Of a stretch of 21,622 nt of DNA, positions 1-8,892 are shown piece by piece. The notes under the pieces were generated by a model. The model worked only from the letters and a program-made list of their open reading frames with translations, did no database searches and had not been told where the DNA came from. Position 1 is the stretch's first letter; every line of letters starts with the position of its first letter. The stretch comes from Chara braunii (Eukaryota; Streptophyta; Charophyceae; Charales; Characeae): the NCBI GenBank assembly GCA_003427395.1, contig BFEA01000341.1:1714554-1736175 (forward strand), in the 5' to 3' direction. Position numbers and translations under genes: made by a program.

Positions 1-227
1 CTGGTCCTAACTGTGTACCTGGCCACAAAACGGACAACAGCACATTAGTAAAAACACATCAGTAAATAAATAAATAAGAAATCAACTTAAAGTTGAAGTC
101 TTTCCGATGCAGGCCTAAGTAAAATGGCCGTAGGGCCTCCAGCTTGCGGTGACGCGACCTGGGGGCCCTTATCCAACCTCGGGTCCCGTGAGGGGCCCGT
201 GTGGAGGCTCTCAGCATGTAACACTAG

Positions 228-583
228 GTCTCTCTTTTCCGACGATGCGTAAGTCCATCACCCGTTTCACCAACCCTCCTCCGGGCGCGCGCCCAGCGCT
301 CGCGCGCAAGGTACTCTGAAGGAAGCCCCTGGCTATGACAAAGGTGTGGGGCGAGGTTGCTTGGTGAAGGAGAGACGCATATGCTTCAGCTTCGATGTGG
401 TCTCTCTCCTGGCCCAGATTCAGCTGCCACCCAAAACTAATGGCTGGATCTCTCTTTTCCGACGATGTGGAAGTGCATCACCCGTTTCATCAACCCTCCT
501 CCGGGCGCGCGCGCAAGGTATTCTGAAGGAAGCCCCTGGCTATGGCTATAGCCAGGGGCGAGGTTGCTTGGTGAAGGAGAGTT
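228..583. repeat. Two-copy GC-rich direct repeat, about 220-bp period
   Basis: The block beginning with tctctcttttccgacgatg, running through tccgggcgcgcg and ending gaggttgcttggtgaaggag, occurs at about 229-374 and again at about 450-582. Copy two lacks about 10 bases of the GCGC stretch. It has also changed the middle of the copy (ctatgacaaaggtgtgg) into a perfect inverted repeat at 533-558. The copies differ at several further positions, so the duplication is not recent. The unit has no recognisable coding content. Confidence 0.75.
533..558. repeat. Perfect 11-bp inverted repeat (hairpin)
   Basis: The arms CCCCTGGCTAT (533-543) and ATAGCCAGGGG (548-558) are exact reverse complements around a 4-nt spacer. 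The paired copy upstream (about 326-348) has the first arm but not the second, so the palindrome is specific to copy two of the repeat. Confidence 0.8.
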
Positions 584-1551
584 CGAAAAACGAAGCGTAG
601 GGGCGCGAATGCCCCCGGTTTCCCTGGCGCGACGATTGGCGCAGAGTTGCGCGCTCACCGCACGGCGCTTTCGCCAATTTTCTGCATGAGCCCAGTTCTT
701 GGTCCACCAGTAAGCCAAAAAAAAAAAAAACTTATACACATTTACTAGTAGTGCACAAAAGGGGAGAAAGAAGAAAAGGGTGGGAAATAGTTCTATCAGA
801 AGCGAGGGCAGGCGAAGGAAAATGGGTAGCGGGGCGAAGAACAGAACAGCGGAATGACAAACTTCACAGGGTTCATACTCACCGCTGGAGCAGACAACTC
901 TAGGATGGCACAAGAGGCCAGTCAGTGTTTGGGTTGCAGGAAATTTTGAGTTGAGGGGCTGCCATTGCCCTATGCTAAGTGGCCACCCATACCGACCTGA
1001 CAGGACCAGTTCGGGTGTGGTCCGTGGAAGCACCACATTCAATTCTAGCAGTTGCAGTTACTGCAGCGAATGGCACGGTGTAGGCAAATGTCACAGGCTA
1101 CACAGCTCCTACATGCTAAGAACACAGATGCACGCCAACCGCCATTGTACGGGCATAGTTGTTCCAGCCTTGTCTAGAAATTGGACATGACATGCCAGGG
1201 TGCCGTACAGGAGTGCAATGTCGATTGTCATCATACGAATGAAAACAAAAGGTTGCATGGGCTATGCCTTCACAGTACTCACGACACAATGCATGCAACT
1301 TACATGCTAGTCAAATCTCCAGCAGGCCATGACAGAGCGGCATTAAGCAAGTTTCTTGGACGTCTGCAGTCATTATTCCCTCTATGGGCAGATGACGACG
1401 GGGTTTGATAGCAAGGATGTGTTCATGGCTCTGTGTCAGGACGGAGATTAGGTGACAGAGAACGGGGAGCAGTAGGTTGTGGAGGTACGGGAAGGAGGAG
1501 GAGGAGGAGGAGCAGGTGTGCACTGTGGGCATAGATGCGGCAGGCTTCCAC

Positions 1552-2390
1552 TTGTACAATATTAAAATGAAAAATGACAAATTGAATAAGATATCCCGAG
1601 GATTCGGCCACAAGAGCAGATCAATGCCAGATGTCATATTTCTACAAGGAACCCACTGCACAGACAGCACAGAGGGTGATAACATCCAGGAGGCTCCAGG
1701 GCAAACACTAGGTGCCTTCGCATACAGTATCTGGGCCAATGCAAAAGAAGAGAGGGAAGAGAACTGCAATTCTGATCCCACAATCTTCCAAGACCATCTC
1801 ATAAGGGGCAGTTCCAGACAGTGGTAAGGTCAATCTTGAAGGCAGATGGTGCTGGGTAACTACTGAGTAGCAACAGGGTTCGGGCTCGTAAACATCTATG
1901 CCCTGAATCAGGAACCAGAAAGAACATTTTTTATCAATTCTGATTATTCTGTCACCTTTTTCTATTTCTGACTCACAATCCCTGATCATCACCGGTGACT
2001 GGAACACTGTCCTGGACCCCACCTTTGCTGCAATCCCTGATCATCACCGGTGACTGGAACACATTCTTCCAAGACCATCTCAAGATTACCACTCGTCGCC
2101 CCTATCAGAGCCGCCACACAGCTCAGAAACTTGATGACAGAAGTCGACCTTGTAGACCCGTTTACACTCCTCCACCCTTCCAAGAAGGCTGCTCTCTGGT
2201 CAAGAAAAACTATGCCAAACACACTGAATTTTCTCACACCATCCACTCGCCCACCCGGACCACACACCTACAAGCCTGTGATACCCGATTAGTACTAGAC
2301 CAACTAGAACCCTGCGGGAAAGCTCAAGCCTCACTGCAAGTCCGAGCAGTGATCACCAACACATCAGTCCTCTCGACACTTTGATGTATA
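1552..2390 (+). pseudogene. LINE-type AP-endonuclease domain remnant
   Basis: Broken 5' part of a non-LTR retrotransposon ORF2, whose product would nick target DNA for target-primed reverse transcription. The frames must be stitched together. The first frame (about 1552-1827) has the N-terminal NIK...L pattern and a QGTH at 1645-1656, where the family normally has QETH with the metal-binding Glu. The same frame past a stop gives VNIYALNQ (from 1888), like the VN-Y strand. A second frame gives GDWNTV (from 1994), the catalytic D-x-N loop. A third gives DLVDPF and HPSKK (about 2130-2190), like the LVDxxR...HP segment. The last frame (about 2280-2384) resembles the SRLD...LSDH end. A 32-bp segment including the GDWN codons is duplicated in tandem. 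No reverse transcriptase follows. The copy is clearly dead. Family assignment rests on motif order. Confidence 0.62.
1976..2062 (+). repeat. 32-bp direct repeat over the GDWN codons
   Basis: The 32 bases beginning caatccctgatcatcaccgg occur at 1976-2007 and 2031-2062, a period of 55 bases, with no visible mismatch. 55 is not a multiple of three, so the duplication itself shifts the endonuclease frame. A related 16-base string (ttccaagaccatctca) also appears both near 1786 and near 2067. Confidence 0.85.
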
Positions 2391-2564
2391 TGCACGATAC
2401 AGTCGCCAACGACAAGTGGTTGAAAGAACTTAATACAAGGGCCAGATGCTGTCTATGCACAGGGGACCCAGCAAGAAGTCCAGTACCAATGAAGTGCCCT
2501 TGTTCTCCATTACAAAGACACCTCAAACCAAAGGCCTTGACCTGATACACCCCAAACAACGAGA
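2391..2564. other. Unassigned flank before the insertion
   Basis: The sequence between the endonuclease remnant and the 5' LTR may be a continuation of the LINE linker, but I recognise no motif in it. It ends at the target-site duplication. Confidence 0.35.
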
Positions 2565-2569
2565 CCACC
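2565..2569. repeat. Target-site duplication, left copy (ccacc)
   Basis: The five bases ccacc directly precede the TGTGG start of the 5' LTR. The same five bases follow the end of the 3' LTR at 12609-12613. Five bp is the usual Ty3/gypsy integration footprint. The match fixes both outer ends of the element. Confidence 0.75.
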
Positions 2570-2624
2570 TGTGGCATACTGCGCAGCCACACGGGCCTGC
2601 AGGGCCCGACCAGTGCCGTCTCAT

Positions 2625-2808
2625 CCTAAAAGCCTGAAAACAAGGGCCTACAGGCCCAGTGTCGTTTCAGCCTGAAAGCCTGAAAACAAGGGCCTACAGG
2701 CCCTGTGTCGTTTCAGTCTAAAAGCCTGAAAACAAGGGCCAACAGGCCCTATGTCGTCGCATTCTAAAAGCCTGAAAATGAGAGCCATTTTCAGGCCCTT
2801 ATCAAGTC
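2625..2808 (+). repeat. U3 46-bp tandem repeats, 5' LTR
   Basis: Three regular 46-bp units start at 2625, 2671 and 2717. A fourth, divergent unit starts at 2763. Each regular unit begins cctaaaagcctgaaaacaag or a close variant. In the first two units this leads into a small inverted repeat (GGGCCT/AGGCCC around two bases); the third reads gggccaacaggccc. The fourth unit carries a GAAAATG/CATTTTC hairpin instead. The position upstream of the TATA box suggests U3 enhancer-like elements, an inference. Confidence 0.85.
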
Positions 2809-2955
2809 GACCTGCCCTGAAACCTAGGCACCAGACCATGGTCTTAGCACAGGCCATTTTGGGCCTGTTTTCGAGACAACCTTTGTTTGAACTTCAACGC
2901 TAGGGTCTGGCAAGTTTTGGCATTGGCAGGAGCAGCCTCCTGGACCGGCCAACAC

Positions 2956-2963
2956 TATATAAG
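2956..2963 (+). promoter_or_regulatory. TATA box of the 5' LTR
   Basis: TATATAAG sits about 385 bases into the LTR in the context aacactatataagactgg. The same position in the 3' LTR reads TATATAGG (11853-11860). It is the best TATA match in the LTR and lies at the expected U3/R border. Confidence 0.6.
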
Positions 2964-3170
2964 ACTGGCCCGCCCTGCAGGCTGCTGGTAGTTCATAGGG
3001 ACTTCCCAGGCACTTCACGTGCATGAGGCAGGAGGTAGTCTTCAGCAGCCGCACTCTAGAGCGCTGCAGTAGTAGTAGTAGCGTCAGCAGTAGTCTTCAG
3101 CGCTGGGCACTATTAGGAGCTAGAGTAGCGTTGGAGAGAGAGAGATGGTCGGTGGAGGCCAGGGAGACTT

Positions 3171-3236
3171 ACCTGTGGCGCCATAGCTCCAGCTTCGTCT
3201 TCGATGTACCTGCAACAAGGCGCCACCTTCACAGGT
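3171..3236 (+). other. Long-range stem in the LTR leader
   Basis: ACCTGTG (3171-3177) can pair with CACAGGT (3230-3236), and GCGCC (3178-3182) with GGCGC (3219-3223), leaving a six-base bulge and a loop of about 36 bases. The whole segment lies in an 88-base block that is identical in both LTRs although neighbouring sequence has diverged. This suggests an RNA structure in the transcribed leader; a splice site is the alternative. Confidence 0.45.
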
Positions 3237-3245
3237 TAGTACCGG

Positions 3246-3248
<3 letters not shown>

Positions 3249-3295
<47 letters not shown>
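3249..3295 (+). repeat. (GA)n microsatellite in the 5' LTR
   Basis: Uninterrupted GA dinucleotides, 23 and a half units. The matching position of the 3' LTR (about 12149-12173) has about half as many, showing length drift since insertion. Confidence 0.95.
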
Positions 3296-3300
<5 letters not shown>

Positions 3301-3733
3301 CTTCTTCCTTTTCTCAGTCCGCCATCTCTCCCTCACCCTCTCGCTACCTAACTCTCCAGTATCTGCAGACTACGAGAGAGAGAGAGAGAGATTGGTGTCT
3401 TTGGGACTTGACGACATTTGGATTCGGACTCGACATTGGGATTGAGACATTGGACGAGGGATTGCTTGGGACTTGTACCGGAGACTTTGTGTTGACGACA
3501 TTCCTATCTTCCCCTCTTCTTCGTCTAATCCCCCTCCTCTTCGTCTGTGCATGTTTGGGACTGGCGCATTCTTCCTGTGTGAGCGCCAGGCCCCTTCACA
3601 CCATACGATGATGATGATGTATGTTTGGTCTGCATTGCGACATTGATTCATCGGATCATTGGTATATTAGCCTTCCGCTGCGCTATCTTGTACTATGCGA
3701 GAGAGGTCGGTTCTTGTTCTGGTCCGCACAGTT

Positions 3734-3745
3734 TGGTATCGGAAC
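3734..3745 (+). promoter_or_regulatory. Primer-binding site, initiator-Met tRNA type
   Basis: TGGTATCGGAAC begins three bases after the LTR end. It matches ten of twelve bases of the usual plant site for the initiator methionine tRNA (TGGTATCAGAGC). It would prime minus-strand cDNA synthesis. The two mismatches may be decay or a lineage variant. Confidence 0.75.
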
Positions 3746-3810
3746 GGACCTCTCAATCAGAGGATCCGCCCAATCAAGTAGCCAGCTGGCTTGATCTACT
3801 GATTGTTGAA

Positions 3811-3852
3811 TGATTGATTGATTGATAGATTGATTGATTGATTGATTGATTG
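3811..3852 (+). repeat. (GATT)n microsatellite
   Basis: About ten GATT units with one ATAG interruption, shortly after the primer-binding site. Confidence 0.9.
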
Positions 3853-4167
3853 TTTATTAGTAAATCAAGTAGGACTTCATCAAATCTCTGCAAAATGTTT
3901 TCTCTTTCTCGCAACAAATACCTGAGAATTTCTGATATTAGCATTTTGTTTCTCTTGAAACAGTTTTCACCTTTTTGCAGTCACAGATGCGGGCCCTAGA
4001 GTTCGATTCCCAGACCTTACCTTACCCATGTACAGTATCAAGTTGACCCCTGAGTGTTTGAACCCGTGACCTGCGTTTTGGTAGTTGGCTGTTCTCTGTC
4101 GTAGGTCTGTGTAGTTGTAGGGATTCGATCTGTAGGTCTGCCGAGTAGGGGTCATAGCTGTGTAGAC

Positions 4168-4261
4168 GTCGTTGCTGTAGCATTTCTGAAAGGTCAACGT
4201 CGTAGCTGCTACAGTCCTGAAAGGTCAAGGTCGTAGCTGCTACAGTCCCGAAAGGGCAAGT
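4168..4261 (+). repeat. Three-copy repeat of about 31 bp
   Basis: Units of the form gtcgtagctgctacagtcct followed by gaaaggtcaag start near 4168, 4199 and 4230. The first is the most diverged. The core GTAGCTGCTAC is itself palindromic. Confidence 0.75.
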
Positions 4262-4959
4262 CCACAACCTTCCTGAAGGCCTGGAAGTGGCCTTTCGAGA
4301 GTCCCCACAATTAGTCAGAGGCAAGTGGGCAAATGATGAGTCCAACTTCGCTTAGTCGGCGGTCCCCAGTCCAGTCTCACTTTGCACGGTCAGCGAGTAC
4401 CATGAGGGACTGTGTGCACCATGGGCCCGGTGGAAAAGGGGCAGACCAACAACTTACAGAAGTATAAATCAAGAGGTAGCGCCCAGCCATTCATTCATTA
4501 CTGCGTGAGCCATGCGGAAGCGCTGCCCCAGTGTCTTGTGCGAGGTGGTCTGCAGGTCGCCCGGAGTCGAAGTGGGCTGGAGGAAGATAGCGTAACCATA
4601 GTCAGTAGTGGTTGAGCGGCGATAGCCGCTGTAGGTCGAAGATAGGCTTTAGTGTGTGAGTGTGTGATACAGTGAACGAGTGTGGGGTATTCAGGGTGAT
4701 CCAGAGTCGAGTATGTGCGAACAGTGGTGTTGGACACAGTGACGAGAGTTGGGATGTACAGGCGCTGATGCGGCATAGCCTATTCAAGTGAGTTACATCC
4801 GAATTGTGTTCTCGAAGTCCATATCTCTGAGCTTTGAGTGGGCGCTTGGCGCCCGTGTGAGTTGCCATCTGTTTGCATGTATGCGAAGCAAAGAAGAAAA
4901 GAGAGACTGATTGCACTCTAATATAAGCATCCGAAAATTTCTGATATTAGCATTTATAG

Positions 4960-5280
4960 CCGAAAATTTCTGATGTTAGCATCTCGTTTTTCTCGGCATA
5001 TTAGGATAACCACAGAAATTGTCATATTCTGGGAAACTGGATTTATTCTTTTCTGAAAATGGAATCTCCATTCTATTTCGCAAAAAATTGGTTTCTGAAA
5101 GCCGAAATTTTGTGAAGCCTATCAGCATTTCGTTTGCTAGGCATAATAGGAGGTTGTCATATTCTTGGAAACTGGATTTATTCTTTTCTGAAAATCGAAT
5201 CTCTATCCTATTCTCACAACAACAAAAAAAATTCACGATCGCATTTTTTTTGAAAGCCAAAATTTTGCGGAACCTTGCCT
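4960..5280 (+). repeat. AT-rich repeat of about 140 bp, two-plus copies
   Basis: Unit one (about 4960-5100) and unit two (about 5101-5240) share gccgaaattt at the start and, in the middle, tcatattctnggaaactgga followed by tttattcttttctgaaaatc or a variant. Anchors at 5021 and 5156 are 135 bases apart. A third start appears at about 5251. Weak open frames on both strands follow the repeat and are not taken as genes. Confidence 0.8.
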
Positions 5281-5374
5281 AGATCTCGATCATAGTACTC
5301 CTCTGAAATGCCTCGCTCATAGCCGATCGACAGATATACAAAAAGAAAAAAAAAGAAAATAAGTGATCCTCTTC

Positions 5375-5390
5375 TTTTTTTTTTTTTTTT
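5375..5390 (+). repeat. T16 homopolymer
   Basis: Sixteen consecutive T residues follow an A-rich stretch. It may be the tail of a small retroposon on the minus strand, but no such element is recognisable. Confidence 0.7.
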
Positions 5391-5546
5391 ACTGTTGATT
5401 AGGACCGGGAGGAAAGTACAGTTTGGTTGGTTACCTTCCTGCATTTTCCCTCCCACCCAACCCTTTGCCTGCATTCCCGTTTTGGTAAGTGCCACATCAG
5501 CAACAGTGCCACGTCAGCAGCCCCACGTCAGCAAGGCCCCACCACC

Positions 5547-7217
5547 ATGACGGTTCATCATTGGGCCTGCCAGGCCAACAGGCCGACGAGTCCGTTGACG
5601 AGTACCATCAGCGGGTTCTAGCTCATCTCCCACTGACCGAGGCGGAGGTACAGCGCCTGGCGGCAGCCGAGGCTGCCCTCGTACAGGCTGAAGCAGAGGC
5701 AGCAGCTGAAAAGCAGCATCTGCAGACTGAAGCAGAAGCAGACGCCCAGCCCCCCCGGAAGGAGGCCCAAGAGCTGCTGCAGCGGCATGAAGCCACCAGC
5801 ACGGACAAGAGCTCAAATTCTGGCATTTTGAACCATCCGCCAGCCACGACAACGCAACACCGGAAGAGCAGCACAAGGAGTTTTTCTCCAAATTCGTGAC
5901 ACGGTTGGTTTACACTTGTAACCACCAACAGTCGGATTTAGAGAATCAACACCAGGAACTGGCGAAACAGCACCAGGAATTGGTGAGTCTCCGACAGGCA
6001 ATGCAGAACCACATGGATCTGCATGAGGATGCTACATGGGCACTTCATTCCCATGTACAAGACTTGGAGCAGGCCGCACCAAGACCAGATGCTGGCGAGT
6101 CCAGCAGTGCACCCTCTACTCGTCAATTGGAGGAACGAGTTGACCATGCAGTCGCAATGCTCGGCGACATCAGCACCTTCGCTGCACCAGCCACCATCGG
6201 CGAGCACCTCGGCACATTGCAGACCGAACTCAGGCAGCTACACCCCCCGCCCGACAACGATCGCAGCACCAGTGCATCAAAGCACTACAAGATGTCGACA
6301 TTCCAAATCAAGAAGTTCGATGACTATACGCATCAGGACCCAGTCGTCTGGTGGGACGGTTTTACAACGGAGTTTGGGATTCACGAGGTCCCCGAATACT
6401 TCTTCATCTCGGCATTGTTCCTCACCGGCAACGGCGGATGCCAGATCTGGCTCAGCCACATGGCAACCATCTACGACGTCGAGGTCAACCATCTATACAA
6501 GATCTCCTGGGAAGATCTATCGAGAGAATGAAAGAAGCGGTTCATCGTTGACGACGCCCCGACGCTCGCCATCAACCACCTCTTCACCATGACCCAAGGC
6601 AACACACCGACACGCGATTGGCTCACGGAATGGCAAAAGATCGTGGCAACGCCCGAACTCCAGTTGCCATTTTAACATCTGCGCCGCGAGTTCTACAACC
6701 GGTCGTGTGCCACCTTGAGTCTCACACTCGTTGATCGCGAGCAGTACACGACCTTTGCCGAAATTATCGACAAGGCGCGAGAGATCATCAAGACCAATGG
6801 GGCTGCTGCACACGAGAAGTCAGCATGGAAGCCAACCTATGTGGAGAAAGGAAAGTTTGGTCCGCCTCCGCAGAACCGCACAACATTGTGGAAGACCCGG
6901 CAGCCACCCAAGCATCACGTGAGGGAGATCAGGTGAGCCACGAAGCAACAACTTCCGTAACAAAGCGAAGGCGAAAACAGCATCACCGGCAGGAAGCGAC
7001 AACTAGTACCATGGAGTTACACTTGACGGAGGCTGAATACAAGTGGTGCAGCCGGTATGGCTGTTGCTATTGGTGCAACAGCACCAAGCACAAGACCTCC
7101 GAATGCCCGGATCAAGGCAAGGAGGATGTTCGACCTCGCATCAACCCCGGACATTGGGTTGCACGGGAGGTGAGGCGACTCCACCTCTCACTCCGCCAGA
7201 TTCGGCCACCTTGCTAG
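5547..7217 (+). pseudogene. gag: Gag polyprotein remnant with CCHC knuckle
   Basis: Structural protein that would form the virus-like particle and package the element RNA. The N-terminal part is Ala/Glu-rich and coiled-coil-like (frame 2, to about 5820). A frameshift then leads to a Gln-rich coiled coil (ENQHQELAKQHQEL) and the capsid-like region with the motif FQIKKFDDYTHQDPVVWWDG (frame 1, from about 6300). In-frame stops are seen at 6529-6531 (TGA) and 6673-6675 (TAA), with homologous sequence continuing on both sides. A second frameshift near 6860-6930 leads to the nucleocapsid: CYWCNSTKHKTSEC, a perfect C-x2-C-x4-H-x4-C zinc knuckle at 7065-7106. The start is uncertain: the first ATG (5547) is not in the frame carrying the Ala/Glu-rich segment. 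No single frame yields a full protein. Confidence 0.85.
7065..7106 (+). other. CCHC zinc knuckle of nucleocapsid
   Basis: All four ligands (C, C, H, C) are intact with standard spacing. It would bind the element's RNA for packaging. It lies in the frame 6825-7217, preceded by a basic stretch containing KRRRKQHHR. Confidence 0.85.
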
Positions 7218-8214
7218 CGGCCTCCTACACATTGGGGAGAATCCGGATGTCGTGAGTCCTCGGTTCACTTACGAGGATTACGCTGTCCACTTGGTCCCAC
7301 CGTTGGACCAACCACTCCACGTGCAACAATCGCATGCACGGTTTCACCACCATCGGCAACCATTCGGCAGCTTTGCCGCCAAATTTCATCGGCGACTCGA
7401 CGTCATGGTCAAGATTTGAAGAGTTTGACCCATTGATGTTCGTGGACTTCCAATGGATGCCCCTTCCCCCGACCGGTCGATTGTCGAAACCGCATTGCAA
7501 CATGCTCATGGCACAATTGCAGGATTAATTGCACACTGCAGTACCAGCTCCGTTGATGGACGCCAGAGTAGAGGTTGTTGACCTTCACGGCTACGTTGCG
7601 AAGATCGACCACGCGTTCAAAACACAAGAGTACAACGACATCGACGCACCATTGTTATACATACACATTCAGATCGGAGAGGCGACCTGCAGCGCTTTGA
7701 TCGATTGTGGAGCTACTCGCAACTATATCAGCCAACCTCTACTCATTGGCCTTGGGCCACACGTTCAGAGGAAGTCACACCTACACAAGTCACGTTGGCC
7801 GACGGACAAACGCACAAGGCAATCGACCGGTGCATTGATTATGTCCCCGTGTACTTCGCCCCGCATGCAAGCGAGGCCGTGTCCTTCGACATTTTGGACA
7901 CTCAATTCGACATGATCTTGGGCATGTCATGGCTACGAAGCGAGGATCACCCCCTGAACTTCTACCGCCACACCGTTCACGTTCGTGATCGGAACGGAGT
8001 ACTAGTCCCATGCACAGTGCCTCCTCACCCTTCGATCAACTGCCACGTGGTGTCTGACGCAAGCATTCAAGCTTCCATCACCAGGGATGACATCGAGGAG
8101 ACGGGGGTGTGTTTTCTCCACGCCCTCCCTCCCCATGACATTCCATCGACAAACTCATCACCGGACCCACGCATCACCGAGCTTCTCGACGCCTACAGCG
8201 ACGTATTTGAAGCC
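7218..8214 (+). pseudogene. pol: Gag-pol linker and aspartic protease remnant
   Basis: Protease that would cleave Gag-Pol. A linker rich in His and Pro (about 7218-7640) precedes a retropepsin-like domain. The active-site segment reads ALIDCGATRNYIS, with D-C-G-A at 7703-7714 where retropepsins normally have D-S/T-G-A. The flap and C-terminal strand continue in another frame after a shift near 7750: FDILDTQFDMILGMSWL (about 7880-7935) matches the hydrophobic-hydrophobic-Gly ILGMxWL end typical of gypsy proteases. A tether toward RT follows (about 7940-8214). It is broken by the frameshift; the DCGA may be decay or a lineage trait. Confidence 0.8.
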
Positions 8215-8892
8215 GCACACAGAGTAGTACCGGATCGGCCGATCCGCCAAGAGATCTTTGAGGCCAAGGTCGTACCTCCGCGTGGTCGCATCTACCGCAT
8301 GAGTGAGGAAGAGCTAAGTGTGCTACGGGCACAACTCGACGACCTTCTCGAGAAAGGTTGAATTCGGCCTAGCTCTTCGCCATACGGTGCTCCCATTCTC
8401 TTCGTCTAGAACAAGAACGAGTGCATCGATTATCGCAAGCTCAACACACAAACCGTCAAGAACACCGGCTCTCTTCCGCGCATTGACGACCTCCTCTAAA
8501 GGTTGGGCGGCGCCAAGTTCTTCTCCAAGCTTGACCTCAAATCGGGATATCACCAACTCTAGATCCAACAGGAGGACCGCTACAAGACCGCGTTTAAGAC
8601 GCGATTCCAAGTGGCTATAATAACGGAGTTTCGACACATGCTGGATAGATTCGTACTCATCTACCTCGACGACATCTTGGTGTACATGCGAATTGTGAGG
8701 CAAGAGCTAAAGTACTTGGGACATTATGTGACACCGCAAAACATCCGTTCGTTTGTGGACAAGATCGAGGCCATCCGCGTATGGCCCGAGCCCACCAACA
8801 CCACGGATGTTCGCTCTTTCATGTGATTGGCGGGCTACCATCAACGCATCATCATCGGGTACTCAAGGATTGCAGCACCATTGACGAGATTA
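8215..8892 (+). pseudogene. pol: Reverse transcriptase remnant with deletions
   Basis: RNA-dependent DNA polymerase of the element. Visible blocks: RIYRMSEEEL (N-terminal tether), SSPYGAP, IDYRKLN, FSKLDLKSGYHQL (first catalytic Asp at 8533-8535), TAFKTR, then abruptly FQVAIITEF, YLDDILVY (catalytic YLDD at 8662-8673), and RQELKYLGHYV. The FGLxNAP block is missing between KTR and FQ (junction about 8604). The helical stretch after YLDDILVY is missing between about 8685 and 8695. A smaller loss follows the stop at 8407, and another lies near 8893. Stops interrupt the frame at 8359, 8407, 8497, 8560 and 8824. Apart from these the frame is constant, so the damage is mostly nonsense changes plus near-in-frame deletions. 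Confidence 0.9.

Larger units (their letters stand above)
1..1450. other. Gene-free flank with local repeats
   Basis: No convincing coding region was found. The longest open frame is on the minus strand (437-1042). It crosses the repeat at 449-583 and an A14 run, reads as low-complexity Phe/Leu there, and shows no domain I recognise. The stretch holds a two-copy GC-rich repeat (listed separately), a short A14 tract at 717-730 that could be a retroposon tail, and otherwise unremarkable sequence between about 960 and 1450. Confidence 0.5.
2570..3730 (+). repeat. 5' long terminal repeat
   Basis: Starts TGTGGCATACTGCGCAGCC and ends near CGCACA. It pairs with 11467-12608. U3 carries 46-bp tandem hairpin repeats (2625-2808). 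A TATA-like TATATAAG lies at 2956-2963, so transcription (start of R) is expected near 2985-2995. Downstream are an AGT/AGC-rich stretch, an 88-base block identical in both LTRs (3156-3243), a GA microsatellite (3249-3295) and a polypyrimidine stretch. The exact last base is uncertain by a few bases: the 3' LTR has extra bases before its final CA. Confidence 0.88.
3746..5546 (+). other. Long non-coding leader between PBS and gag
   Basis: About 1.8 kb with no plausible gene. In order it holds an imperfect palindrome centred on AGCCAGCTGGCT (3780-3791), a (GATT)n microsatellite (about 3811-3852), a motif aatttctgatattagcattt (3926-3946) that recurs at 4936-4955, a three-copy repeat of about 31 bp (about 4168-4261), a short AGCGGC/GCCGCT hairpin (4615-4630), two-plus copies of a repeat of about 140 bp (4960-5280) and a T16 run (5375-5390). 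Gypsy leaders are usually a few hundred bases, so a secondary insertion of about 1 kb is possible. Confidence 0.6.

Noticed and set aside
437-1042. 201-codon minus-strand open frame
   Set aside because: It crosses a duplicated GC-rich repeat and a poly-A tract read as poly-Phe, and shows no domain or convincing composition.
3990-4075. tRNA B-box-like strings (gagttcgattcccag; gtttgaaccc)
   Set aside because: No A box at the proper distance on the matching strand.
4333-4365. TGATGAGTCC as a hammerhead core
   Set aside because: The first base of CTGATGA is wrong and no GAAA strand follows.
4976-5282. Overlapping open frames on both strands
   Set aside because: Both follow the AT-rich 140-bp repeat and mirror its periodicity.
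5489-5546. GTG-started N-terminal extension of gag
   Set aside because: GTG is not a normal eukaryotic start, and the peptide encoded there has no gag features.
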